Shown here one piece after another: positions 17,471 to 25,800 of a stretch of 62,465 nucleotides of DNA. The DNA comes from Pseudomonas caricapapayae (GTDB taxonomy: Bacteria; Pseudomonadota; Gammaproteobacteria; Pseudomonadales; Pseudomonadaceae), in NCBI RefSeq assembly GCF_001400735.1, contig NZ_LJPW01000139.1, forward strand, positions 1 to 62,465, read 5' to 3'. The position numbers were made by a program, and so were the translations under genes. How positions within the stretch are numbered: the first letter of the stretch is position 1; each line of letters begins with the position of its first letter. The notes beneath the pieces are model-generated. The model ran no database searches. It worked only from the letters and a program-made list of their open reading frames with translations, and was not told where the DNA came from.

Positions 17471-18690
17471 TGAGTGACGTAATCCGCCGTGACCCTCGCG
17501 CCGAATGGATCGCCCGCAATCGACTGCACCCGCTGCATGCGGCCATGCAACCTGCACAAACTACCTGGATGGGACCGAATGGCCTTATGCGCAAGAACGT
17601 GCATGGCCTTGGGTTCATCGGCCCCGGCGGAATCAAGCGCATCGACCGCAGCGGCGCGCAGCAGGGCGGGGCGGTCAAGCGTTCGGCGACCGCAGCTGTG
17701 CAATTGCCGCTGCATATCATCAGTGAGCCGGCATTTTATATCAGTGTGGTTCCCGACATGGTCGGCGGCCGCCTGAGCAGCCACGATCGCGATCTGCTTG
17801 GGCTTGCGCGTCAGTTGGCGGGGGCCGAGGGGGCTGTGCTGGTGATCGTGTTCGGCGAGCATAAAGAAACTGGATTCGACACGGCCGGGGTGGATCGCCT
17901 GCTGCTCATCAACGGCACCGAATTCGACGGTTATTCACCGGAGCAACGCGTACAGGGCCTGCGCGCTGTGGATAACCAGTTCAGCCCGCGCCATTGGCTG
18001 CTGCCGGACAGCCGTACCGGCGGTGGCGAACTGGGAAGACGTTTTGCCGCCAGCATCGGCGAGCGACCCGCAACGCGGGTCTGGCAGGTCAAGGATCAGC
18101 TGTGCATAAGCCGCGCAGGTGCAGGCCGCGAAGACCTGACTCGGCCTGTGGCACGCTTGATTCTGGCCGCCGTGGAATGCGCCGAACCGGTCAGCGAAAC
18201 TCGACACGAGGTTGTGTCCGTCGAGTTATCCACACGGGTGGCGCGCAGCCTGCCGCGTATCGAGGATCTAGGGGCTGTAGCCGTCGATCCTGGAGTTATC
18301 CCTATGGCCGAAGCCGAATTTATCCTGTCCGGCGGCAACGGAGTCAGGGACTGGGACCTTTTTCATCGCGCCGCTGCGGTTCTCGGCGCTACCGAGGGTG
18401 CGTCCCGGGTAGCGGTAGACGATGGGTTCATGGGCCGCGAACGTCAGGTCGGAGCCAGTGGCACCTGGGTCACGGCAAGGGTTTATGTCGCGATCGGTAT
18501 CTCCGGGGCCATTCAGCACCTGCAAGGTATCGGTGCCTGTGACAAGGTCATTGCGATCAATCTGGATGCGGGGTGCGACATGATCAAGCGCGCTGATCTT
18601 TCGGTCATCGGTGATGGTGCCGAGATCCTCACCGCGTTGATCGCAGCGGTTGAAGCCTGGCGTAGCGGGGAGAAACGTGATGCGGCTTGA
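17470..18690 (+). CDS. Electron transfer flavoprotein alpha subunit of the dgc cluster
   Basis: This 406-residue protein starts at the ATG overlapping the dgcB stop. It carries the ETF-alpha FAD-binding C-terminus: GRERQVGASGTWV, VAVGISGAIQHLQGI, VIAINLDAGCDMI and ADLSVIGDGAEIL (about residues 320-395). It is longer than housekeeping EtfA and has an arginine-rich N-terminal extension, as in the P. aeruginosa dgc-linked copy. It would accept electrons from DgcAB. Two perfect DnaA boxes lie inside its coding sequence (17967 and 18226), read as Val-Asp-Asn and Leu-Ser-Thr codons. Confidence 0.92.
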   Translation: MSDVIRRDPRAEWIARNRLHPLHAAMQPAQTTWMGPNGLMRKNVHGLGFIGPGGIKRIDRSGAQQGGAVKRSATAAVQLPLHIISEPAFYISVVPDMVGGRLSSHDRDLLGLARQLAGAEGAVLVIVFGEHKETGFDTAGVDRLLLINGTEFDGYSPEQRVQGLRAVDNQFSPRHWLLPDSRTGGGELGRRFAASIGERPATRVWQVKDQLCISRAGAGREDLTRPVARLILAAVECAEPVSETRHEVVSVELSTRVARSLPRIEDLGAVAVDPGVIPMAEAEFILSGGNGVRDWDLFHRAAAVLGATEGASRVAVDDGFMGRERQVGASGTWVTARVYVAIGISGAIQHLQGIGACDKVIAINLDAGCDMIKRADLSVIGDGAEILTALIAAVEAWRSGEKRDAA

Positions 18691-19486
18691 ATCCGGGAAT
18701 TTATCTGTGGATAAACCTGTTTTGCAGATCATCAGTCTGGTGTCCATTGGGGCGCACCCGACATCGGGTCGCGCACGTCGCGCCGAACAGGATGCACGCG
18801 CTGTCGAGCTGGGCCTGCAACTGGCTGGGGATAACTTGCAGGTGTTGCACGCCGGTAATCCTGAAGAGCCAGCATTACGGGCTTATCTGGGAATGGGCTT
18901 GAGTGAGCTGCATGTACTGGAGCAGCCGGACGGTGCCGATGCGCTGGTCGCTTTGACGGACTATATCCGTGGTTCTGCCGCACAGGTGGTGTTGAGCGGC
19001 AGCCAGGCGGAAACGGGAGAAGGATCGGGCATGTTGCCGTTTTTGCTGGCTGAAAGGCTGGGCTGGCCACTGGTAACTGGCCTGGCCGAAGTCGAGTCGC
19101 TGAATAATGGCACCGCCCTGGTGCTGCAGGCTCTCCCTCGTGGCCAGCGTCGTCGCCTTCAGGTTCGTCTGCCGTTTATAGCCACTGTGGATAACGCGGC
19201 TCCCAAACCCCGGCAAAGTGCATTCGGGCCGGCGCAACGTGGAGGGCTGGCCGTAGACAAGCCAGAGGTAATCATGGATGACTTGTTCACAGCCCAATCG
19301 CTACAGCCCGCCAAACCGCGACCCAAGCGTCTCAAGGTGATCAAGGCCAAGAGCGGTGCAGACCGTATGAAAGCGGCTACCGCCAAAGCCAGCACGGGGA
19401 CAGGGCTTGTGCTGAAGGGCTTGTCGTCCGAGGAAAGTGCAGCGGCGATCCTGAAGCTACTGGTCGATGAGGGTGTGGTGCGGTGA
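18680..19486 (+). CDS. Electron transfer flavoprotein beta subunit of the dgc cluster
   Basis: The 268-residue protein starts at the ATG at 18680 (MRLESGNLSVDKPV) after GGGGAGAAACGTG and overlaps the alpha gene by 11 bases. The ETF-beta fold is shown by ISLVSIGAHPTSG at the start, SGSQAETGEGSGMLPFLLAERLGWPLVTGL in the AMP/ETF-binding region, and ATVDNAAPKPRQ later. The tail is rich in lysine and proline. It pairs with the alpha subunit to carry electrons from dimethylglycine oxidation. Perfect DnaA boxes lie at 18706 and 19186 inside the gene. Confidence 0.92.
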   Translation: MRLESGNLSVDKPVLQIISLVSIGAHPTSGRARRAEQDARAVELGLQLAGDNLQVLHAGNPEEPALRAYLGMGLSELHVLEQPDGADALVALTDYIRGSAAQVVLSGSQAETGEGSGMLPFLLAERLGWPLVTGLAEVESLNNGTALVLQALPRGQRRRLQVRLPFIATVDNAAPKPRQSAFGPAQRGGLAVDKPEVIMDDLFTAQSLQPAKPRPKRLKVIKAKSGADRMKAATAKASTGTGLVLKGLSSEESAAAILKLLVDEGVVR

Positions 19487-19522
19487 CACAGCAGACTTAC
19501 ACACATTATGTGTGCGTGCAGT

Positions 19523-19925
19523 TGTGGATAACGTGTTTGCTGATCGCTCGACCCCGCGAATTACGTGGCTCTGAAGGCGGTGATCATAAAATGATCAGAT
19601 TTGATTAACAGTATTTGACCCTGAGTGTGGATAAACAGGCCCTCTCTGGAGAGACATTACGTAATTGCCCACAATCTCTGTTGGTGTGCCTGTGGGTAAG
19701 TTGTTCATGATTGCCTGAACGCCTTTGTTTACGAGGCCTTTAGAGGTTTGTACGAAAAACGATCAAAGCTTGGCGTATGGTTTGGCAGAGGCTTCTCAAA
19801 GCGGCGCAGGGGTGTGGATTCAGGATTTCTCCAGAGCGTTACTCTGCTGAGCAGCGTTATCCCCAATGCTTGTTGGTGCCTCTGTGGATAAAGTGTTGGT
19901 GTCTGCCTGCAGCCTTTGAAATACG
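19523..19925 (+). repeat. Three 43-bp imperfect repeats, each led by a DnaA box
   Basis: Units at 19523-19565, 19691-19733 and 19883-19925 each start with TGTGGATAA (TGTGGGTAA in the middle unit) and end in TACG exactly 39 bases later, with partial matches such as GTGTT and GCCT..CCTTTG between. The second and third are more alike and also share a TGTTGGTG word upstream. The rest of the gap between etfB and the chitinase gene (19487-20074) contains no reading frame I can support. Confidence 0.65.
19581..19597. repeat. Short AT-rich palindrome inside the DnaA-box gap
   Basis: TGATCAT and ATGATCA form perfect 7-bp arms around AAA. It sits between the boxes at 19523 and 19626 in the most AT-rich part of the gap, followed by GATTTGATTAACAG. 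It could be a regulator site or part of an unwinding region; this is not established. Confidence 0.5.
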
Positions 19926-20022
19926 GGCTGTACAGTGAGTTGGTTGAAAAGTAACCAGCTCATCTGTATGCCCTATTCAGTCACCTGGATGAGTTGCTTA
20001 ATCATTCATGCAAGTATGCTTT

Positions 20023-20054
20023 ATTACCGGGAAGATTAGTTGCTCCCCGGTAAT
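20023..20054. terminator. Hairpin after the chitinase gene
   Basis: ATTACCGGG pairs with CCCGGTAAT across a 14-base loop, 20 bases past the chitinase stop. There is no clear T run on either side, so it is a hairpin of possible terminator or mRNA-stabilising function. Confidence 0.5.
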
Positions 20055-20074
20055 GCCGTTTGAGCAGTGAGTGT

Positions 20075-21907
20075 CTAGAACCAGTCGACCTCCCCAATCA
20101 ATTTCCACAATGCCTCAATGTTAGGTTGGTCTGGCGCCCATTCAGGTATTGATGGGTGGGCTTGAAGACACTCGTAGATAAAATCATGATGGATCACCCG
20201 ATGGCTCTTCTGGTACTGCACGCCTGGTGCCCACACCGTAACATCACCGCCGCTCGCGAATTCAGTCGTGACGGTCAGAGGGTCGCTTGCATCGGAAAAA
20301 CGGTCATTTGGGCTCTGCGCGATAATCTTGTAACTGTACTCAGTTGAAGGAGCGAGTCCAGCGTCGGTATAAGTGGTTTGTGGCGCGACGACAATAGCAA
20401 TCCGCATCTCATTCCGGTAAACAAGATACTGCCTGATGCGCCCCGCAGGGGCTTTCCACTCAAAGGACACGCTGTAAGGAGTGATCGCCGTTGCGTTAAG
20501 ATCAGTGGGTTTTGATGGCGTTTGATCCTGATCCATGTATACCTTCAGCACTGGGGACAGGTCTGATGTGTTCCCTTCGGTGTCAGTCGCGCTGATCCGA
20601 TACTCGTAGACAGCGCCAGATGAGACATCTCTATCGACAAACGGTGGTGCCGCTGGATTGCCTATCAGCTTGTCGTTTTTGAACAGATTATAGACCCGGA
20701 TCTGGTGTGCACCTTCTGAAAGGCGCCATATCAGCGTTACCGAATCCCTTGTATGCATTGACAATGTGAGATCAGCAGGTGCTGAAGGTTTCTCGGGCGC
20801 AGGCGTTTCGCCCCCGGTAAGGTAGCCGTAGCGGTTCGCAAACTCCCAGTCGTATTCCTTGCCGGTCTTGTCCTTGCCAGCATCCCAGTTGACTGACCAG
20901 GTCATCAGACCGCGAATCGGGTTGCCTTCGGCTTCCAGTCTGTCCAAGGCGTATTTCACGTCCTCGGCGTTGATCACATAGCCGGTTGCGGCACCGTCAT
21001 TATTGGAGGGTAAACCGATAGCAAACTTGTTTGCCGGAATTTTCGTGAAGCCGCGCGTACCGTGGATCAGGCTATCGGTCAGGTAATAGAGGAAGCTTTT
21101 CTTGTGCGCATCATTGTTTTGCGTCACCCATAGATTGAGCTCGTCAACCCATATGCCATCGCCGCCCTGATTGTAGTATTGAGGTGCGATGAAGTCGTAG
21201 ACCCCTTCCAGTGCATCGATGTAAGCAAGGTATGCGCCGCCACTTCTAAAGGACGTGAGCAAGGCTAAGGCTTCTTTCAGAAAAGGAAAGAAGATGATGA
21301 TTTCTTTCAGCAGCGGCGTCAGCAGAGGAGTATCGCGAGCAGGAGCCCTCAGATAAGGAAACTCTGGGGCCATGCTGATAATGAAGTGCTTGCCTTCGGT
21401 CTTGTAATATTCACGCACCATTCTCAGTGCAGCGGGTAATACCGTCCGATTATCCGCAAAGGTAATAGCGGACTGTTCAAGATCGATGTCCAGGCCGTCA
21501 AAACCGTAGACTTCGACCAGACGAATAATTTCATAGGCCAAGGGTTCCTCTTGGCCCGCATGCAGCTCAATATGCGCATCAGCCCCGCCAAGAGAGATCA
21601 GCACCGCACGGCCTTGTGCATTCAGCGCTGCCACCTGGGCGCGAAATGCGTCATCACTCAGGTTGTAAGGCTTGAAGGTCGGGATGCCGGCGCCTGTCAT
21701 GAAGGCCACCGCCACTACGTTATAAGCTTCCTTGATGTCTGTCAGGGCCATCTCTTTGAACAGACCCTGCTGGTAACCCTGGCCTGGTTGAGGTGCCCAG
21801 TTATGCCAAAACCCCATGAGGATGTTTTTCCCGGATATATCCGTCATGTCCGAGGCTGCGTCGATGTTGGGGTTCTTGTATTGCGCGATGACTTTCTTGT
21901 CGAGCAT
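20075..21907 (-). CDS. GH18 chitinase with two fibronectin type III domains and a chitin-binding tail
   Basis: The 610-residue protein starts at the ATG at 21907 (MLDKKVIAQYKNPN) after GGAGACACGAACC. A longer TTG start at 21940 is unlikely. The catalytic domain (about residues 25-370) holds the full GH18 motif DGLDIDLE and MAPEFPYL. Two fibronectin type III domains follow (about 375-460 and 465-550), then a CBM5/12-like module with VTVWAPGVQYQ and YECLQAHPS (about 555-605). There is no signal peptide, as in P. aeruginosa ChiC, so export by another route is likely. It would degrade fungal or insect chitin. It separates the dgc and gbc genes. Confidence 0.9.
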   Translation of the reverse strand: MLDKKVIAQYKNPNIDAASDMTDISGKNILMGFWHNWAPQPGQGYQQGLFKEMALTDIKEAYNVVAVAFMTGAGIPTFKPYNLSDDAFRAQVAALNAQGRAVLISLGGADAHIELHAGQEEPLAYEIIRLVEVYGFDGLDIDLEQSAITFADNRTVLPAALRMVREYYKTEGKHFIISMAPEFPYLRAPARDTPLLTPLLKEIIIFFPFLKEALALLTSFRSGGAYLAYIDALEGVYDFIAPQYYNQGGDGIWVDELNLWVTQNNDAHKKSFLYYLTDSLIHGTRGFTKIPANKFAIGLPSNNDGAATGYVINAEDVKYALDRLEAEGNPIRGLMTWSVNWDAGKDKTGKEYDWEFANRYGYLTGGETPAPEKPSAPADLTLSMHTRDSVTLIWRLSEGAHQIRVYNLFKNDKLIGNPAAPPFVDRDVSSGAVYEYRISATDTEGNTSDLSPVLKVYMDQDQTPSKPTDLNATAITPYSVSFEWKAPAGRIRQYLVYRNEMRIAIVVAPQTTYTDAGLAPSTEYSYKIIAQSPNDRFSDASDPLTVTTEFASGGDVTVWAPGVQYQKSHRVIHHDFIYECLQAHPSIPEWAPDQPNIEALWKLIGEVDWF

Positions 21908-22020
21908 GGTTCGTGTCTCCGTCCGTTGGATTGACTTCAACGGGAGTTGATCACGAAGTTTTTTTTCACGTAACTGTCAGAAATGACGGTGTCGGCGGGA
22001 AGCTATTTGTGCAGGCGTGG

Positions 22021-22062
22021 CCAGGGCAGACTCACTTCGTGAATGAAATGAGTCTGCCCTGG
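22021..22062. terminator. 14-bp perfect hairpin between gbcA and the chitinase gene
   Basis: CCAGGGCAGACTCA pairs perfectly with TGAGTCTGCCCTGG across a 14-base loop, 30 bases past the gbcA stop. No T run follows on the minus strand, so it may be an imperfect terminator or an RNA-stability hairpin for gbcA. Confidence 0.6.
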
Positions 22063-22091
22063 AGGAACGGGCGCGTTGGCGGGACAACTTC

Positions 22092-23390
22092 CTACTCGTG
22101 ATTGACCGCCACGCCCTTCAGATACGGTGCAGGCTCCGCGCCAAGATTTTCCAGCATGCGTGAGCTGTACCAATCGACGAAGTTGACCACGCCGAACTCA
22201 TAGGTCTTCGAGTAAGGCCCGGGTTGGTAGGCCGTTGAGTTGATGCCGCGCTGGTTTTCTTCGGCAAGGCGACGGTCCTGATCATTGGTGGCATCCCAGA
22301 CCTGCCGCATGCGTTCAACGTCGTAATCCACACCCTCGACCGCATCCTTGTGGACGATCCATTTGGTGGTGACCATGGTCTCCTGTGCACTGATTGGCCA
22401 CACCGTGAACACGATGATGTGATCGCCCATGCAGTGGTTCCAGGAGTGCGGCAGATGCAGAATACGCATCGACCCGAGGTCCGGGTTCTGGATGCGGCCC
22501 ATCAGTTTTTTGCAGCCGACCTTGCCGTCCAGGGTCATCGACACTGTGCCCTTGAGCAGCGGCATGCGCACGATACGGTTACGCAGGCCGAAGCTGGCGT
22601 GGGCGTAGGGGATTTTCTCTGCATCCCACGCCGCGGCGGAGGCGGCGACGTGATCCTTGAAAGCCTGATCGGCACGCGGGTCTGTGACATCGTCCCATTC
22701 CAGCAGTGTCTTGAGCAGCTCGGGGTGCGAGCCGCCGCAGTGGTAGCACTCGCGGTTGTTCTCCAGTACCAGCTTCCAGTTGGCTTTTTCCATCAAGGTG
22801 GTCTGCACAGCCACCTTGGTGTTCTCCATATCATAGGGTTCCATGTAATGCCGCAGTGTCGCCAGGAACTCATCGATGGCAGGCGGATTCTCGGCAAGAC
22901 TGATGAATATGTACCCGCCTGCTGTCTTCACGTGCACCGGCTTGAGCCCGAACTGCTTCATGTCGAAGTCGTCGCCCATTTCAGTGCCCGCATACAGCAG
23001 GCGCCCGTCCAGCTCATACGTCCACTGGTGGTAGTGGCAAACCAGTTTGGCGACCTTGCCTTTCTCGGCAGTGCACAGCCGTGAGCCGCGATGGCGGCAG
23101 ACGTTGTGGAACGCATTGACTGCACCGTCCGGACCGCGCACGACCAGGATCGGGTTCTTGCCGATCTGCAATGTCAGGTAATTGCCCTTGGTCGGGATTT
23201 CGCAGGTCATCCCGGCAATCAGCCACTCCTTGTGAAAGATCTCCTGCATGTCGATTTCAAACAGTCGGTCATCACTGTAGAAAGGCTGCGGCAGCGAGTA
23301 CGTGCGCTCACGATTCTGCAGCATCTCGGCAGTGGCCTTGCGTGCAGGTTCCAGCGGATCGCCCAGGCTCAAGGTTGCGGTGACGTCCAT
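22092..23390 (-). CDS. gbcA: Glycine betaine monooxygenase, Rieske oxygenase subunit GbcA
   Basis: The 432-residue Rieske non-haem iron oxygenase removes one methyl group from glycine betaine, giving dimethylglycine and formaldehyde. The Rieske 2Fe-2S site is CRHRGSRLC followed by CHYHQWTY (about residues 97-124). The mononuclear iron region is NNRECYHCGGSHPE near residue 215. The length is typical. It is divergent from gbcB, its reductase, across a 309-bp promoter region. Its product feeds the dgcAB system encoded 4-9 kb away. Confidence 0.96.
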   Translation of the reverse strand: MDVTATLSLGDPLEPARKATAEMLQNRERTYSLPQPFYSDDRLFEIDMQEIFHKEWLIAGMTCEIPTKGNYLTLQIGKNPILVVRGPDGAVNAFHNVCRHRGSRLCTAEKGKVAKLVCHYHQWTYELDGRLLYAGTEMGDDFDMKQFGLKPVHVKTAGGYIFISLAENPPAIDEFLATLRHYMEPYDMENTKVAVQTTLMEKANWKLVLENNRECYHCGGSHPELLKTLLEWDDVTDPRADQAFKDHVAASAAAWDAEKIPYAHASFGLRNRIVRMPLLKGTVSMTLDGKVGCKKLMGRIQNPDLGSMRILHLPHSWNHCMGDHIIVFTVWPISAQETMVTTKWIVHKDAVEGVDYDVERMRQVWDATNDQDRRLAEENQRGINSTAYQPGPYSKTYEFGVVNFVDWYSSRMLENLGAEPAPYLKGVAVNHE

Positions 23391-23699
23391 CGATTAAATC
23401 CCTCATGACCGCGTCATGGGCGGCCTGCGAATGTGGCTGATACGGGTCTGATTGCGTTGCGCGCTTGACGATGAATCAGTCGATCATGCTCATGACCCTT
23501 GAGGGCGAGTGTGGAGCCGGGCGCGCAGTGAACCTTATCCATGGGCGACATGGCCGCATCCGTTCCCGACGCGACGGGCCTTGTTGGACGGGGCTGGTCG
23601 CGGTAAGTACGTGAATGTCGTTGATAGGTAAATGGTCGCCTTGCGCGTTACGCAGAATCCGCAGCATGAGAGGCCGACAGTCGGCCGTGGAGATCGAGT
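23391..23699. promoter_or_regulatory. Divergent promoter region between gbcA and gbcB
   Basis: This 309-bp gap has no supported gene. It must hold the promoters of both divergent genes. In Pseudomonas these genes are activated by GbdR in response to glycine betaine and dimethylglycine; I cannot point to a specific operator by eye. Confidence 0.55.
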
Positions 23700-24800
23700 A
23701 TGTCCCAAAGTTTCCTGAGCCCGGTGACAACCCAGACATGGGCCAACGGTCGCCACCTGGTACGTGTCGTCAAAGTCATCCAGGAAACCTGGGACGTACG
23801 CACCTTCTGTTTCATGGCCGATCAGCCGATCATGTTCTTCTTCAAGCCAGGGCAGTTCGTGACTCTGGAGCTGGAAGTCGACGGCTTACCGATCATGCGC
23901 TCGTACACCATCTCCAGCTCGCCGTCGGTGCCCTACAGCTTTTCGATCACCGTCAAGCGCGTGCCGGGTGGCAAGGTCTCCAATTACCTGCACGACACGC
24001 TGACTGAAGGGCAGGAATTGGCGGTGCACGGGCCGGTCGGGCTGTTCAATGCCATCGACTTCCCGAACCCGAAGATTCTTTACCTCAGCGGCGGCGTCGG
24101 CATCACGCCGGTGATGTCCATGGCGCGCTGGTTCTATGACACCAACGCCAACGTCGACATGGTGTTCGTGCACAGCGCTCGCTCACCCAAGGACATCATC
24201 TACCATCGCGAGCTGGAGCACATGGCGTCGCGGATCGACAACTTCAGCCTGCACCTTGTGTGTGAAAAGCACGGGTTGGGCGAGCCGTGGGCCGGCTATC
24301 GCGGCTACCTGAACCAGAAAATGCTCGAGCTGATGGCGCCGGATTTCATGGACCGTGAGGTGTTCTGTTGCGGCCCGACGCCGTATATGACAGCGGTCAA
24401 GCGTCTGCTGCAGGAAAACGGTTTCAACATGGCGCAATACCATGAAGAGTCGTTCGGCGCGACGCCGCCTGAAGCCAGAGCCGATGCTGTCGAGCAGGCC
24501 GAAATCGCTGCCGACGCGCCAGACATCGATGCCGCCGATCTGCATCAGGTGGAGTTCACCGACACCGGCAAGAGCATCCGCGTGGCACCGGGCGAAACCG
24601 TCCATGCCGCCGCCGCCAAACTCGGCCTGATGATCCCCAAAGCCTGCGGCATGGGCATCTGCGGGACCTGCAAGGTGATGAAACTGAGCGGCGAAGTAGA
24701 GATGGAACACAACGGCGGCATTACCGACGAGGACGTCGCGGAGGGGTACATTCTGTCCTGCTGCAGCGTTCCGAAAGGGGACGTACGGATCGAGTATTGA
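23700..24800 (+). CDS. gbcB: Glycine betaine monooxygenase, ferredoxin reductase subunit GbcB
   Basis: The 366-residue electron-transfer partner of GbcA has an FAD domain (MRSYTISSSPS near residue 68), an NAD domain (YLSGGVGITPVMSM near residue 130, CGPTPYM near residue 225) and a C-terminal plant-type 2Fe-2S domain with cysteines in KACGMGICGTCKVMKL and the late SCCSVPKGD. This reductase-ferredoxin fusion is standard for GbcB. The start is the ATG at 23700; an extended frame from 23615 is in a different phase. Confidence 0.95.
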   Translation: MSQSFLSPVTTQTWANGRHLVRVVKVIQETWDVRTFCFMADQPIMFFFKPGQFVTLELEVDGLPIMRSYTISSSPSVPYSFSITVKRVPGGKVSNYLHDTLTEGQELAVHGPVGLFNAIDFPNPKILYLSGGVGITPVMSMARWFYDTNANVDMVFVHSARSPKDIIYHRELEHMASRIDNFSLHLVCEKHGLGEPWAGYRGYLNQKMLELMAPDFMDREVFCCGPTPYMTAVKRLLQENGFNMAQYHEESFGATPPEARADAVEQAEIAADAPDIDAADLHQVEFTDTGKSIRVAPGETVHAAAAKLGLMIPKACGMGICGTCKVMKLSGEVEMEHNGGITDEDVAEGYILSCCSVPKGDVRIEY

Positions 24801-24805
24801 GCGCG

Positions 24806-24955
24806 TCTGACGCACTGCACGTTCAGGACAGAACGCAGAGCGTCCGGAAACTGCATGCCCACGCTGGAGCATGGGCACGATAGCGTTCTCTCGGACATTT
24901 ATCGTTCCGCACGCTCCGGAGCGGAATGCCTCTCGTGACGCTCTGCGTCACAAAT
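24806..24955. repeat. Intergenic palindromic repeat, copy 3 (longest)
   Basis: The patch after gbcB contains CAGAACGCAGAGCGTCC, CCCACGCTGGAGCATGGG, TTATCGTTCCGCACGC and GTGACGCTCTGCGTCAC. It is the longest and most complete member of the family in this window, made of several small palindromes. No gene lies in it. Confidence 0.68.
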
Positions 24956-25017
24956 CTTCGCCTCGGCGCAAACCTGGGGAGAGGGCAGCGGCTTTTTTCA
25001 GCTCATGAGCAACAAGG

Positions 25018-25284
25018 TCATGATCCACTGTGACTCTGCCTGTAAGCCGCCAGTGCGGGCAGCAGTTGCTGGTCGATGGCCTGGCGTACGGCGGGGAGGA
25101 GGGTGGCGCTGCCGGTCAGGAGCTGTTCTACCAGACGTCGCAAGGCTGTAGCACGTTCCGCATTCAGGCCGCAGACGGCGTTCGCGCAGGCTTGCTCAGC
25201 GGTTGCGCCACCGGGTGCTTCGAAGCCCAGGGCTCTGAGTTGGCCGAGCAGGTCTTCCTGGTCTATCAAATCTGCATGCATCAT
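25018..25284 (-). CDS. Small conserved Pseudomonas protein, unknown function
   Basis: This 88-residue protein (MMHADLIDQEDLLGQLRALGFE) starts after an AGGAACAG ribosome site. It is helical and leucine/alanine-rich, with two cysteines (EQACANAVCGL) and no signal peptide or membrane segment. I do not recognise the family. It lies 123 bases downstream of the DUF6124-type gene in the same direction, so they may be co-transcribed. Confidence 0.6.
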   Translation of the reverse strand: MMHADLIDQEDLLGQLRALGFEAPGGATAEQACANAVCGLNAERATALRRLVEQLLTGSATLLPAVRQAIDQQLLPALAAYRQSHSGS

Positions 25285-25407
25285 GGCGTCTGTTCCTGTG
25301 ATCGGGCTTTTTTCCGATTCTGGTAGGGCAACCTGCCAAGGGCAAGTCCTGTACGTCGTGCATGGCAGGATTGACTACAGGTGCGTCGTTTTCAGTTCAG
25401 TTCGCGG

Positions 25408-25638
25408 TCATTGGGTTTGCAGGTTTTCTATCGTGTTGTCGACCATGACTTTCGCCATTTCCACCAGATGCATGATGGTAAGCGTCATGTCGCGCTGTGC
25501 GCCGGTCATGCTGTCGCTGAATTCATAGGCGCTGGTGGCGGCGCAGCGCAGCAGATCGCTGGCATGCATCAGGGCGTCTTCGTGGCTGACGTCGGGGCTG
25601 GCGCTGTAAAGGGGTGGGTCGGGGACGATTTTCAACAT
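25408..25638 (-). CDS. DUF6124 (formerly DUF3077-like) small protein
   Basis: The 76-residue protein begins MLKIVPDPPLYSAS after an AGGAGATACATCAC ribosome site. The start motif KIVPDPP and the later HEDALMHASDLLRCAATSAYEF and MHLVEMAKVMVDNT segments are what I remember of the Pseudomonas-specific DUF6124 family, which usually occurs in several copies per genome. Function is unknown; the protein looks helical and cytoplasmic. An unusually long conserved-looking leader lies upstream. Confidence 0.78.
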   Translation of the reverse strand: MLKIVPDPPLYSASPDVSHEDALMHASDLLRCAATSAYEFSDSMTGAQRDMTLTIMHLVEMAKVMVDNTIENLQTQ

Positions 25639-25639
25639 G

Positions 25640-25800
25640 TGATGTATCTCCTGGAGTTTTAGAAGACCATCACCGTCGGCTACCAAGCGAGGGTGGTGAT
25701 CATGCGCAGGTAGTAGCCCGGTCCAGGAACCCCGGTGCATCCGAGGATGCCCCACGCACGACCACCATAAAAGCGCAGGCCGTGAAAGGGCACCTGCACA
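25640..25800 (-). ncRNA. Candidate structured leader RNA upstream of the DUF6124 gene
   Basis: On the minus strand this leader contains a perfect hairpin GCATCC-TC-GGATGC (25737-25750) followed by a CCGG..CCGG hairpin and a longer-range pairing of ATCACC with GGTGAT (25695-25700 with 25669-25674) just before the ribosome site. I recall similar leaders (TGGTCGTGCGTGGGGCATC) ahead of related genes in other Pseudomonas. The open frame across it (25680-25895) looks like a by-product. Structure and function are untested. Confidence 0.4.

Larger units (their letters stand above)
17967..19891. other. Cluster of seven perfect DnaA boxes
   Basis: Perfect 9-bp boxes (TGTGGATAA, or TTATCCACA on the other strand) start at 17967, 18226, 18706, 19186, 19523, 19626 and 19883. 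Only the one at 18226 is in the opposite orientation. One-mismatch boxes start at 18826, 19691 and 19857, with two more just upstream at 17320 and 17418. Reading the rest of the window I found no other perfect box. Four boxes are inside the ETF genes and three in the 588-base gap after them. The density suggests a DnaA-binding locus. The spacing 18226-18706-19186 is exactly 480 bases twice, which may be chance. Confidence 0.85.

Noticed and set aside
17967..19891. Reading the DnaA-box cluster as the main chromosomal origin oriC
   Set aside because: dnaA, dnaN, gyrB and rpmH are not here, and four boxes lie inside conserved genes; it is reported as a DnaA-binding locus or cryptic origin only.
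19487..20074. IHF consensus site within the DnaA-box gap
   Set aside because: I compared the GATCAAAGCTT and TTGATT stretches with WATCAANNNNTTR on both strands and neither matched fully.
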